Positions 26,753 through 38,224 of a DNA stretch of 64,000 bases are shown in pieces; positions within the stretch are counted from its first letter, which is position 1; each line of letters begins with the position of its first letter. A program made the position numbers and the translations under genes. The stretch is taken from contig JAVLUZ010000154.1 in assembly GCA_036768485.1 (NCBI GenBank), positions 47,105,786-47,169,785 of the forward strand, in the 5' to 3' direction. The DNA is from Mermis nigrescens. Taxonomy: Eukaryota; Nematoda; Enoplea; Mermithida; Mermithidae. The notes beneath the pieces were generated by a model. That model ran no database searches and was not told where the DNA came from. It saw nothing but the letters and a program-made list of their open reading frames with translations.

Positions 26753-28550
26753 GTGAGTTAAGCGCCTAAAGAGCGCACAAGCTTAATGTCCTTGTGTAGT
26801 AACATGCGTGTAAGAGGGGATTGGAGGATCCTCCCACGCAAAGTTGGTTGTCCCCCCATCTCCCAAAGCCAGAAAATTTTTAACCTTTCCCGAGTTTAGC
26901 AAAAATTGAATTTTTTCATGTGTTTTTCGGCTGTCTTTGGCCAAAAATTGGAGATCATTTACTCCCCCCCAAAAGTGGCCGGGACCCCCACCTAAAATTT
27001 CCAAAATGACTTCAGATTGTGTCTTAAACTGATTAATTTTCAGAAATAATTTTGTAAACATTTTATTTGCTTTTTGCCCTTAAGCTACTTTTAAGTATTG
27101 TAACGAAACTTTTTCGCCTACTAGTCGGACGAGAAATTGTCTCCTTTGGCTTCCGAACAGAGCCTAAAATACGTGAAATATAGCGATTTCAAATTTCGAA
27201 CGTAGTAGTCGACTGTTTTGAAGGGATGGTTCATCAAGCGGGCCTCCTTCTTGGTACAAAATAACAAAAAACACCTAAAAATGGTTTTTTTAAACTTTTT
27301 CAAAAACTTTGCCCAAAAGCCGGAGGGGTTAAAAATCCTAACTTTGAGGTTTGGTGGACGGTCCGAATGGCGGGATTTTCCGAATTCCTATTACATGCCT
27401 GAGCATTTTACTCTATATACGTGTAGGTAACGGCTCAAAATTTTGGGTGGAGAGTGCCGGACCTTTGAGGGAGGAGGGAGATAATGGCCTTCGATTTTTT
27501 ATACAAAAATTATCAAAAAACGCCTAAAAAGGGTCAAAAAAGCAAGTTTCGCCAAAAAAATAAGAACGGGAAAAATTTTCTGTCATGGAGAGATTGGAGA
27601 ACGACCAACTTTGTGTGGACAATCCCATGCACAAAATAGGGAAGGGGATGGGGTTCCCCTACGCAGATTTGGTCAGCCCCTATCCTCCCACTTTTTGACT
27701 TTCCGATTTCCTGGAAAAATTATGTTTTCTAACCGTTTCTTGGCCGTTTTTGTCCAAAAATGTAGTTCATTTACACCCCCCCCCCGTAGGAATGGTCAGG
27801 GACTCCCACCCAAAATTTGAACCGTCAGATGTACGGGGACAATATATGGAATGGCATAAAATTTTGGTGGTGTTCCTCGGCTAAATGGCCAAAAACTTCT
27901 AAAAATGGCTAAAAACGGGGTAATTTGCAGATGATGGTAGTTTTTGTGTTCCGTCTAATACCGATTTCTCGCCCTCGGACACCTAGAACTAACCAAAAAA
28001 CACTAATTGGGTCTACGGAAACTAAATTTGAGCCAACGATCGCCGGTATTTTTGGAGAAAAACGGCTTTCAAATTTAATGAAAATATTGAATAAATTTAC
28101 ACCAAATTCGCAACTTATTAAATCAAATTCTACAACTTATGAAATTATCAATGTCTTAGACTCGGGCCCAGTTACGTATGTACATTCACATTGATGTCAG
28201 CGCGCGAGCGAGAGCAATTTATGGACTTAGGCTTAGCCCATGTCTGGCACAAATCTGAATCCGCGAGCAATCGCTGTCGCCACAAATTGAAAACTGAAAA
28301 ATACCCCAAACACCATTTTCCATTTTTTTACCTTCTCGCCTATCCTTAAGCACGTGAACTTCAACAGCCTGTAACTCGCCTAATAATGCCTACCGCCACC
28401 CAATTTTCTCAAATATGAACTCCCAATCCCAAAAAATCCCCAAAAATGCCCTCTTTTCGAAAAAACGGCCGACTACCATCATCTGCAAAAATTCAAAAAA
28501 ACGCAAAGTTTTTTTTTCAAAAATCGGAGTGTGGGTCAAAATTTTGTTGA
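26753..28550. repeat. dispersed repeat region (family N) downstream of teashirt-like exon 2
   Basis: Diverged units of a G/C-run-bearing repeat recur here, with phrases such as CTCAAAATTTTGGGTGG, GGAGAACGACCAACTTTG and GTCCCCGGCCATTTTT. They match segments near 51105-51200, 61930-62580 and 63600-63780. No exon of either gene and no C2H2 zinc-finger pattern is seen. Confidence 0.5.
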
Positions 28551-28558
28551 CTTGGGGA

Positions 28559-30806
28559 TAGAGCTGCACACTTTGCAAATTTTACTACACCCGGGTACCC
28601 GGCTATTTCATTACCCGGGTAATTCGGGTACCTAGAACATTCCCGGGTAGGACCTTAGATAAAAGAGAATGCAGTGAACATCGTTCATTTACGGTTGACA
28701 GTGAGGTCTAGAGGCAAAGTGATATTTAAGTAGTAAAATTATTGAAAAATTAATGCAAGATTAAATAGAATCAAGGCTTTAATCTGAAGAATTCGTATGC
28801 ATTCAATGAAATTTAAGTCATTTTCATAATTCAAACAAAAATTGTGAAGCAGGTTTTGTATCTTCATAGCGTCATTAAAACATTTGAAGCGAGGAAAACA
28901 CACTGACGAAAAGCAATTTTGAAATCAACCGGAAATGAAAATTTATTCGAAAACAAGTCTAAGTCTATCTGGAGCTGACTGCAGAGACGCTAATCAGAAT
29001 TTTGGTTCAGGGGGCATAAACGTTTTCATGTAGAATTTACGGCCTTTCTATTGACAAACAGTTCAGAATTCATAAGTGGCGCAAAGTGCCAAGAAATTTA
29101 GTCATCTGTTCACCCTTAACAGTTTGTAGCTCTGTGAATACTAATAATCTGAAAGAGCAGAAAGTTACCAAATTTGTACAAAACAGTTTTGACAATTCAA
29201 GCTTCTAATAAGAAAAGCTGCGAATTACTAACTTTGACTGAAGATATTTTGAGTGATTCAGGCTTTAAACGCAATGCTGGAGCTCTACAAAAAGAAAGAA
29301 CAGTAACTGGCGGCGATATGCGCCGGAAAATTTCGACGTTTTTGCACATTAAACTCAATTTATACCGCTTAAATCATACAAAACAGACAAATTCATGCCG
29401 GCGCGAAGCGCCAAAAATTTTTAGAAATTGTAACCCTTTTGCGCTCAGCTTCTCTCACTAAAATCTCGTTGCATACTGTCAGCGAGATTTTATATGTTCT
29501 GGGACGTCTGAAGTTGGCGAGCGGGATCCAGGAGCAGAAGTCACGAAAATATTGTAAAAAATTATTTTAATGTTAAATAGTAACGTTAAAATTTTCGCAA
29601 AATCGGCCAAATCCCAATTCGGAAGCAAGCCCAAAAACACTTAAAATTGATGAACTCCTACATTGCACAAACTGATCTGAAATGCGCTTTTCGACCTCTG
29701 CTGGGTACATAGCGCAGCAACGGGTCGCTGCCAATAAGATATAGAAAGATGTATCCATGAAAATTTTGTTCTTTCCGTTTTCAGGCCCATTTGTAGCCTT
29801 CTAATTAACAAAATGCAGTTCATAGAACAAGAAATGCGCAAAAACATAAGAAAATTTGGCCATTCCTTCCAATTAAAATAGGATTATGTGTCTTTGTAAA
29901 GAAAGATGAACGAAACAAAGAATAGACAAACTGTTACACAAAAGACAAACAAAGCAGAGAATAGACAAGCTGGTACTAAATCATTTTCGCACTTTTGCTA
30001 TTATCTATGCTCAACAAGCATGCGCAGTTTCAATCAACGAACAAATAGTGCATTAAATTACTTAAGTGATGTGAAGTGCTGGATTATTTTAGATGATTCA
30101 AGCTTTTAAATTTGTTGGATCTATATAGCAATAAATAATTATGACTCGGCGCGGAAAATTTTGAAGTTTTGCCTTTTTTGAACTCAGTTTCCTGGACATA
30201 CATTATTGCAACAAAAAAATCAACAATATTTCTGAAAAATTTCGGGGGGCAGATACCCCCAATGCCCCCTGGCTACGCCTATGGCTGACTGCATTTGGAA
30301 CATCGATAGGCTTTGAACCAGGTCTATCTAAAACAGTTGCGCGTATGATGTGAATAAAAGTTGCAGTTTAAATTTATAAATGGTCACAGAAGTGAATGAA
30401 TTATAAAAAAGCGTCGCTAACAGATAATTTCTTGTTTAAATTTGTTTACAATGAAGAATAAGAAGAATTCGGCACAAATAAAATGATGTAACTAAAGAGC
30501 TGAATAATGGAATATGCCTAGACTGTATGCGCGATATATTGTGATAATAGGAAATATTAACAGACTCGCTTATTTAACATTTTATGGTTGATTATATCAA
30601 ATCACATGTACATTGTGATTCAGTCGCACTTTAGAAGCAATATGTTTCTAGGTTTCTAATTCAATTCTCTAGCACATATTGCATAATTGCAGTGCTAATT
30701 TTCCATTTTATATTAGGGATTCGGGTACCCGGGTAGTAAAATCATTTTCTACCCGGGTATACCGAAATACTCGGGTACCCGCTTCGGGTACCCGCGTGCA
30801 GCTCTA
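28559..30806. mobile_element. 2.25-kb hAT-like element with perfect 8-bp TSD
   Basis: The termini are TAGAGCTGCA and its reverse complement TGCAGCTCTA. CTTGGGGA flanks both sides (28551-28558, 30807-30814). The subterminal regions are rich in CCCGGGTACCCGG-type palindromes (28590-28660, 30720-30800). TAGAG-type TIRs with 8-bp TSDs are typical of hAT. No transposase is recognised, so it is probably nonautonomous. It ends 76 bp upstream of the first beta-spectrin exon. Confidence 0.85.
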
Positions 30807-30882
30807 CTTGGGGATGGAGTGAGAGATCACCTCATCTCTCTTGCATTATGAATCTGCTTAATACGATCGTTGTGTTACATAG

Positions 30883-31103
30883 ATGGGCTCAATTGCGTGA
30901 CATGGTCGACCGGAAACGACGCGAATTAGATCAAGCGCACCGTTTGCAAACGTTCAAGATCGATTGCTCAAGAAACTGTGACGTGGATCCAGGACAAGAC
31001 GCGCGTTTTGGAGGATATCGACGAATTGACCAACGATTTGAGCGGCGTGATGAAGCTGCAGCGACGACTTTCGATGATGGAACGCGACTTGGGCGTTATT
31101 CAG
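30883..31103 (+). CDS. beta-spectrin exon a, with a 1-nt frameshift
   Basis: The acceptor is TGTTACATAG and the donor ATTCAG|GTCATT. It encodes the end of one repeat (WAQLRDMVDRKRRELDQAHR) and the start of the next (LQTFKIDC). One extra T at 30968 then breaks the frame. After it the frame resumes as QETVTWIQDKTRVL...MERDLGVIQ. Both sides of the break match beta-spectrin, so a single-base insertion (assembly error or real lesion) is the simplest reading. The exon ends in phase 0. Confidence 0.93.
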
Positions 31104-31389
31104 GTCATTTACTTATTCATGTATTAGTTATTAAATAATATTTTACGTAATTACAATTTTTATATATTTATTGGTTTATTATTTTAGACAAGATGAAACA
31201 AGAAAACATTTATTGTTCAGAAAAATACACTAAATTCGGTAAAACACAAATACGTGATAAAACAGCGACTGAACAAAAGGACATACATATCACGGAGTGT
31301 GATACAACTACACCCCGACAAAAAAGTTGTAAAATCAATCTTTAGCAGCTCTTTTTTGAGCAAAACCAACGTTAGGAGAAGCGATTTGT

Positions 31390-31720
31390 TATTTATTTTG
31401 TTATTTACTTTTTATTTATTTATTTTTTATTATTATTTGTTATTTACTTTGCATTTATTTATTTATTTATATTATTATTTATTGTTATTTGTTATCTACT
31501 TTGTATTTTTTATTTATTTTTATTATTATTTGTTATTTACTTTGTATTTATTGATTTATTTTTATTATTATTTGTTATTTATTTTGTTATTTACTTTTTT
31601 ATTTATTTTTATTATTTGCTATTTATTTTGTTGTTGAATTCTTCTTTATTTTTATTATTATTACTTTTTATTTATTTATTTTTATTATTATTTGTTATTT
31701 ACTTTTTATTGATCATCATT
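31390..31720. repeat. T-rich (TTTATTTATT)n-like low complexity in intron
   Basis: Irregular TTTATT/TTATTATT repeats fill most of the intron between the first two spectrin exons. The Tyr/Phe/Leu-rich open frame here is an artefact. Confidence 0.85.
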
Positions 31721-31733
31721 ATTCGTCGTTCAG

Positions 31734-31856
31734 GCTAAAATGGCCAGTTTGGAAAAGGAAGCCGACGAGATCGAACGCGAAAGACCCGCCGAAGCGGCCG
31801 CCATCCGCGAACAAATTAGGAAAATTTACGAAAGTTGGGACGTTCTTACGTCAAGG
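31734..31856 (+). CDS. beta-spectrin exon b
   Basis: Acceptor TCGTCGTTCAG, donor TCAAGG|GTGCGT; 41 codons in phase 0. It reads AKMASLEKEADEIERERPAE and continues AAAIREQIRKIYESWDVLTSR, the middle and end of a repeat (helix B/C) with the conserved Trp. Confidence 0.95.
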
Positions 31857-31893
31857 GTGCGTTAACGTAAATTGACAATAAAATGGAACGATT

Positions 31894-32618
31894 TTAATTG
31901 AAATTAGGACTGCATCGCACATCCTCGTTTGATAAGTTTAATTGATTTTTAAAAATATGGAAAACTGCGAAACGTGGGAAATTTATTCAAAATTTGAAAA
32001 TTATATGCAAAATTTATTTACAAATTGGACGATTTTAATCAGAAATTTCAAAATATTACCCAACAAAACCGGAAAATAACGTAGCTTAATGGGCGGGAAA
32101 TATTCAATTCTTCATGTGAGTAAATTTTATCTCACCAGGTTTTATTTCAAAACTCCAAAACGGGCGTAAATTCACGCAATGCGTTATTATTGCGACAAAG
32201 ATGTGCACGTTTGTTCGACTTTACAATGTTCTATAAAGTTTACACCGTTTTTAAATAAACGCCGCGTTTAATTGAAATTCGGACTGCATCGCATCCTCGT
32301 TTTGATTTTTAACAAAGAAGAAAAATTACGAAACATGGAAGATTTTTTCAAAATTTGAAAATTATATGCAAATGTTTTTTCACAAATTGGACGATTTTAA
32401 ACAGAAATTTCAAAAATACCCAATAAAACCGGGAAATGACGTATTTAGCTAAATGAGACGAAAAATATCCATTTCTTCATGTGAGTAAATCTTATCATAC
32501 CAGGTTCTATTTTAAACGAGCGTGAACTCATGCAATGCGTTATCATTGCAATTAGTGTGCGCCGTGTGTTCGAGTTTACAATGTTTTATAAAGTTTACAC
32601 CGTTTTTAAATAAACGTC
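31894..32618 (+). repeat. intronic tandem duplication, two ~370-bp units
   Basis: Unit 1 (about 31894-32266) and unit 2 (about 32267-32618) share long stretches such as AAATTTGAAAATTATATGCAAA, TTCTTCATGTGAGTAAAT and TATAAAGTTTACACCGTTTTTAAATAAACG. Unit 2 ends at the acceptor of the next exon. Unit 1 carries a decayed version of that site. Confidence 0.85.
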
Positions 32619-32627
32619 GCTTTTAAG

Positions 32628-32729
32628 GTTCGAGAGCACGAAGCCAAATTGGACGAAGCGGGTGATTTGCAAAGATTTTTGCGCGATGTTGATCACTTCC
32701 AAATGTGGCTGACAAATACTCAAAGACTA
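32628..32729 (+). CDS. beta-spectrin exon c
   Basis: Acceptor CGCTTTTAAG, donor AGACTA|GTACGT; 34 codons in phase 0. It reads VREHEAKLDEAGDLQRFLRD then VDHFQMWLTNTQRL, crossing a repeat boundary. A MITE's target-site duplication begins at intron position +4. Confidence 0.95.
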
Positions 32730-32740
32730 GTACGTTTTTC

Positions 32741-32906
32741 CAGGCACGTATCTCTGGGGGAATGGGAGGTTCGACCCCCAGATTCAGAAAAATCGGAAAA
32801 TTGGACTTTTTAAACGTTATTTCGTGCTATTTTTGGCCTTTTTTTGGCTTAGTCCCCCCAAAATTGGTGTTGGCCCCTGAAAATAGGACGGCTAGCTTTG
32901 TGCCTG
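32741..32906 (+). mobile_element. family B hAT-like MITE, copy 1, perfect 8-bp TSD
   Basis: Ends CAGGCACGTA and TTTGTGCCTG. The TSD CGTTTTTC lies at 32733-32740 and 32907-32914. The insertion sits 11 nt into the intron, directly behind the splice donor of exon c. Confidence 0.92.
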
Positions 32907-33690
32907 CGTTTTTCGCGCTTTACATCCCTTATTAAGCAACAACAAGAGCAAACTAAGTAGAACACACTTTGTCATAGGGGTGGGTGAGAAGTATTACACT
33001 CTTACCTCAGGGTCTAGAACTATCAAATACTTTCTCTATCACTTTTGGGCATGAAAGCTGCGAAGATGTTGAAATTTTTGGTCGCCGACTGTAGTAAATT
33101 TCTGTTTTGTTTACCATAAAATGCCTCGTATGAAGTTAAAACGATCCGAAAAGTTAGAATTTTCGAAGAGATTTGATATTTTTACTTATAATATGTAATT
33201 ACGAAACGATTTAGAAATGAATATTTCATATAGGGCGTTTTAATCGTTTTTCTTACTCGACCTGCAAAAAAGCCTATAAGACTGACTACATAAGTGGTCT
33301 CGAATTTTAGGTCTTCACCTCCTGGACTCTCTACCTTTGAAAATTGTGTGTGTATGAACTAGAATCTGGAGCGACATAAAAAACAAATTAAACACGTATA
33401 GCTTACTCGAATAAAGGTTTTTTTACATAAGTGAACACTGAATCATGCTTTTAATCATTCAAAACATACCGTTCAAAAAAGGTCGGGGTCGGTCAAGGAT
33501 CTGAGATCTATGCTTGAGGCCTCTGTTGATCTTTGATAAGAATGAAAAAATTTGAATTTCGAAAAAATTGTGAATATTGTCATACGGCATTTTTTAATTA
33601 AAAGTTCCTTCAAATTTTTTAATGTATCGTGTCACTTTGCAATTTATCTACTTTTTAGCTTTTAGTTACCTTCAATAAAACTATGCCTAG

Positions 33691-34470
33691 AGCCAGTGTT
33701 TTTTTGTACTCGGCGAAGATTTTTCCGATGTATGTACAAGGACTTTTCGGGACCGTCTTTGTACACGTATAAAGATTTTCGGGAAGACAAAAATTGCAAA
33801 AAAGGTCTGAAATTCGCAAAAATTTTCGGCTGCTTTGCGCCGAAATGAGTAATTGTGTGTTCTATATATCTTTATAATGGCAGAAATTGCATTTCAAAAG
33901 GAAAAATGTCAAATTTTTCTGGCGTTTCGCGCCGTTTTAAGACGATTCTTAGGGATTTTTGCCCTTAGAGACCCAGATATTAGCTAAAATACTCATCAAA
34001 AGTCGAACAACTCTGTTTTCACCACACTAAAATCGCTACTGTACCATATTATAGTACCCAAAAATTTCTGTGTACAAAATGTTCAAAGATTTTTTGGGAA
34101 GACAAAAAGTGTAAAAAGGTGTGAAAATTCCGAAAATTTTCAGCGCTTCGCGCCGAAAATGAGTAATTGTTTGTCCTATATACATATCTTTAAAATGGCA
34201 GAATTTGCATTTAAAATGGAAAAATGTCAATTTTTCATCGCTTAGCGCCGTTTTGAGACAATTTTCAGTAATTTGTTGGTGTCAGAAACCCAGAAATTAT
34301 CTAAATTACACTACCAAAGATCGAAAACCCTGCTTTACCGCACTAAAATCGCTACTGTACTATGTATATTATTGTACACAAAAATTTGCATGTACAGAAT
34401 GTACAAAGAATTTTCGGAACCATCTTTGTTACATGTACAAACGGACCTTGTACAAAAAAACACAGCCTAG
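33691..34470 (+). mobile_element. family F element, CAGTGTTTTTTTGTAC termini
   Basis: The left end CAGTGTTTTTTTGTAC is mirrored by the right end GTACAAAAAAACACAG. Flanks CCTAGAGC and CCTAGAAC agree in 7 of 8 positions, consistent with an aged 8-bp TSD. The interior holds paired TTTGTACATGTACAAA palindromes and GCGCTTCGCGCC motifs, and looks internally duplicated (about 33780-34060 versus 34080-34400). No transposase is seen. Confidence 0.7.
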
Positions 34471-34999
34471 AACATAGATGGGCAAGGTAGAGGTGGTCAG
34501 AGGGTATTGAAATCCTGGAATGGTTGTATGGTGAACTGTGGTCATTGTTTTTTTTTGTACAACGTCTCTTTGTACAAATGTACCAAGACGATTCGCAAAA
34601 GTCAATGTACATTATGTACCATGTAAATTCTATTGCACTATAATATGGTACGGTAGCAAGTTGTATACGGTAAACTGGGTTTCTTGACCTTTATAAGTGA
34701 TGCTTAACCAATTTATCGGTTTCTAGCGATGAAGAATGCAAAAATTTATCAGTACGGCGCGAAGCGCCGGAAAACATTGACATTTTTACTGTTTACAGTT
34801 ATAACTGTCTGCCTTTTCCCGCTGTAAGCTCAAAAATTGTCTCGCAGTACCCTTCATGTTCTCAAAATCACCCGACAGTACCTAGTTTTTCAAAACCCTA
34901 GACAGGGGTCATAACCCCCTCATTCCCCATGCCCATGTGTCTGACCTAGAACGACATATGCTTTAATGTGCAACATCTACCTAGTATGGATAGTATCAT

Positions 35000-35175
35000 C
35001 AGGCACGTATGTCTGGGGGAATGGGTGGTGGTTCGTACCCCACAAAATTCAGAAAATTCGGAAAACTATGACGTTTTAATCGTTATTTTGTGTTATTTTC
35101 GGCCTTTTTAGGGCTCAGTCCTCCCAAAAATTGGTGTTGGTTCCCCTAGAAATAGGACGGCCAGCTACGTGCCTG
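35000..35175 (+). mobile_element. family B hAT-like MITE, copy 2
   Basis: Ends CAGGCACGTATGTC and AGCTACGTGCCTG. Flanks AGTATCAT / AGTATTAT match in 7 of 8 positions. Confidence 0.88.
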
Positions 35176-35492
35176 AGTATTATCTATGTACGTTGCCTAC
35201 TGCAGCTGAGAACTTTCGAATCATTATAATTCCGTGCACCTATTTTACGTTATATGAGAATTTATAAATCTCATTGATGTTAAATTCGTATAATGCAGTG
35301 AATGACAAATCTATATCCTCTATAACATAGTATACATGCGTAGGTAGTCTAAGGAGCAAAATTTCTCATACAAATACGTATTAGTTCAAATATTTTTTGA
35401 AGTTTTTTACTGGTTTTTTATCCTCAGAATAGTGTTCGTTTTATTTTTTACTTTCAATAATTTCCATTTTTAATGTCCGTTTTCTATTTAAG

Positions 35493-35666
35493 GTGGCGAG
35501 TGAAGACGAGCCGCAAAGTCTTTCCGAAGCCGAACAATTGCTCAATCAGCATTCGGCTATTCGTGAAGAGATCGACGGTTACGCCGACGATTATGCCAAA
35601 ATGAGAGCCATGGGTGACCGGGTGACCCAGGATCAAACGGATCCGCAATACATGTTTCTGAAACAG
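35493..35666 (+). CDS. beta-spectrin exon d
   Basis: Acceptor TTCTATTTAAG, donor AAACAG|GTTCGT; 58 codons in phase 0. Reads VASEDEPQSLSEAEQLLNQH then SAIREEIDGYADDYAKMRAM and ends DPQYMFLKQ, a very well conserved beta-spectrin stretch. Confidence 0.96.
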
Positions 35667-36974
35667 GTTCGTCGCATTTTTATCGTTTGCATTGCACGCT
35701 GGCTAAATACATATTTAGAGAACTCTGCCTGATTATGATTGATTGATTTTGCTGCATTTCGTCCGGTCAAGGTTAATAGATTATATGAGTTTCATTTATA
35801 AGATGGAACATGATGAAATAAAGAGCTATAAAACTGATTGTTTAAAAAAGCACTACCCAAGTTTCGCATCACATCTCTCGAACCATGCCATGTAGGTAGG
35901 CTCTTGAAGTTTTTTTAACCAACAGACAAGAAATGTCTACAATAAGACTGCGTATTTCTGAATTACCATGCAGACCTGTTCTTTAGATGTTGCAAATTAA
36001 TTAAAAGTAGGTATACTTCGGAAAGAACAGGAAATTTTATAGTGCAGGTGAACAGTTTTGCAAAGAAAGTCTCTGCTGTTCGTGCGTTTAGCGCAAATGC
36101 TGTTTGAAATTAGTAAAATACTGCGTGAGCATGTTGAATGAGTTGGAATCAAAGCTATTTTACAGTCTATAGAGGAGCTTTGCACAAAAATCGAATTGAA
36201 CCTTGAAAGTTGCTGTCCTAATGAATTTTTGCGGCGTTGTTACTCCATTGGTACAGCATAATGAGAAATGATTGCCACAAACTTCACATTGAACTTGTTT
36301 TTTGAATATTTGAACGATTTTGTTTATCACTCAGGAAAAGAACAAATTGAATGAGTGAGTGATTGGGGCAAGAAAAGAGATTTACAAACTGACAGTTAAT
36401 TGGATATGCAGTTTTTCTCAGAGTAAGCACTTTTGAAAAAATTTAAAACATTATTTTTACGGGATAAGCTATGAGCGTAAGATTTGCATTTGTGTTACAG
36501 ACCTTTTTTGTTCGTTTAAAAAATTATTTAGAGCTTCGCTGCTGTGGCTCTGAAGCTATGACATAAAACGTGGGTAGTGTTTTTTTTGACCACCCTGTAT
36601 ATACGTAAATTACAAGCATAAATATAAGTAGTCTAGCCGAATAAAGACACTTGGGTAAATCAGCAATCATGTTCTTGTTCTCCTCCGATTTTAGTAGGGT
36701 AAAATGCTAAATTTGAAACGTTTAATTATTGTCTAAGTACATATGTGCATGAGTTTACATTTTCAACACACAAACAGTCCAACGTGTCAACTTTTGCTAT
36801 TTGGATTCATCAGTATTCTTAAATCAATTGCCCATTTATTTGTTTTCTTGCAATTCTCTAGATTTATTTCAGAAGAAAAGCTGAGATTTTTACATGTATG
36901 TACCTATAAAGAAAAATAATTGCTCTGGTCCCGGGCTTGGAATATTTCTGATATAAACAACATGAATTACTTTA

Positions 36975-37255
36975 CATCATACATGCACATAGGGGTGAGG
37001 GGCACACCTGATGGTGGGGTTGGGGGTATGCACCTCCCTCCGAGACCAAAATACCCCCCAGAAACCAAGATACCCCCAGAATTCAATTTTTGACAATTTT
37101 TTGTTTTTCTCGCAAACTTTTTGATGCCAATGGATAGTTCTCGATGAGACACGTTGAAAAATGGTGTTTTTCGCCATACCACCATTTTTAAGGCTATTTT
37201 TTGACCTTTGAAAAATATTGCACTGCCCCAGAATTTTGGTGCCGCCCATATACAC
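36975..37255 (+). mobile_element. family A MITE copy
   Basis: Shares the core TTTGATGCCAATGGATAGTTCTCGATGAGA and the AAAATGGTGTTTTTCGCCATACCACC block. The ends are diverged and no clean TSD is seen. Confidence 0.7.
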
Positions 37256-37435
37256 TACTCGCCATGAATCTTGATGCTCTAATACGCTTAGAGGATAATG
37301 AGCTTACCAGAGGATAAATGTTTTACACGTGGTCTACTTCCGCCTACGCATGACCGACGTGTTAAACATATATCCTTTCATGTGCTCTATCATCCTGTGA
37401 AGCATATTAGAGCTAGTCAACAATCGCGGCGGGCA

Positions 37436-37829
37436 CTGTATGGTGAGGGGTATTACCCCCCTGCAAGAGTCAGCCGGACAGGTACTGTCCGGCGATTTTA
37501 TGCTGATGGAACTTTTGCATCATTTTTGAGGTCAAAAGCGGTAAAAACGTCAGAATGTTTCCCGGATTAGTAATTTTAAGTGATTTTTACCCAAAAAGCG
37601 CCCAAAATTGATAAATTTTTGCATTTTTCTGCGTTAAAAGTGATATAATGCAGTCCAAATAGACTAAAAATGCTTTTAAAATGCGATATCACCATGAAAA
37701 AACGTTTTATAGACTATTTTGACCATTTTGATCGTTAAAACAGCAAAAAACTCGTGTACGTTAAATTTACTGTTTCGGATTTCTTGGGATTCCCCCCCCC
37801 TGCCGACCCTGACCTTGTGCTTCCATGCT
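37436..37829 (+). repeat. family G repeat, copy 1
   Basis: About 390 bp matching 53083-53490 and, in part, 49395-49745. It includes the perfect palindrome CCGGACAGGTACTGTCCGG at 37474-37492, the block GTGATATAATGCAGTC, and a terminal CTGCCGACCCTGACCTTGTGC. A (CATA)n run with an internal palindrome follows. Confidence 0.75.
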
Positions 37830-37868
37830 TTACATACATACATATGTATGTATGTACATACATACATA
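37830..37868. repeat. (CATA)n/(TATG)n microsatellite
   Basis: CATACATACATATGTATGTA-type run that inverts on itself. Confidence 0.9.
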
Positions 37869-37984
37869 AATCATAATTGTGTAGTATTGTACGTGAGCGA
37901 ACTGCGAAGCCATTTCATTTCACGAGTACTGAATTCGATTTATGGTGGATATGTTTTCTATTTTCTTATGCGTTTTATTTCTAG

Positions 37985-38152
37985 CGTCTGGCTGGCTTGC
38001 AAGAAGGATGGGAAGAATTGCATAGAATGTGGGAAAATCGGCAACATATGCTTTCACAGGCTTTGAATTACCAAATGTTTTTGCGAGACGCCAAACAAGC
38101 TGAAGTTCTGCTTAGCCAGCAAGAGAATTATTTAGCCAAAGAAGAAGTTCCG
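37985..38152 (+). CDS. beta-spectrin exon e
   Basis: Acceptor TTTATTTCTAG, donor GTTCCG|GTACGT; 56 codons in phase 0. Reads RLAGLQEGWEELHRMWENRQ then HMLSQALNYQMFLRDAKQAE and ends LAKEEVP. Confidence 0.96.
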
Positions 38153-38224
38153 GTACGTTCTGCTAGTACAATATTATCTTAATTCGTAGAATTGCTCGCT
38201 GTTTGCATATGCAGTATAATGATG

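Noticed and set aside
26750..26761. TAA at 26759 as the true end of the teashirt-like protein
   Set aside because: The stop lies six bases into a consensus GTGAGT donor and the family is expected to continue into zinc fingers. Retained only as an isoform possibility.
31254..31637. 127-codon ORF rich in Phe, Leu and Tyr
   Set aside because: Low-complexity TTTATT repeat inside a spectrin intron; not membrane protein evidence.
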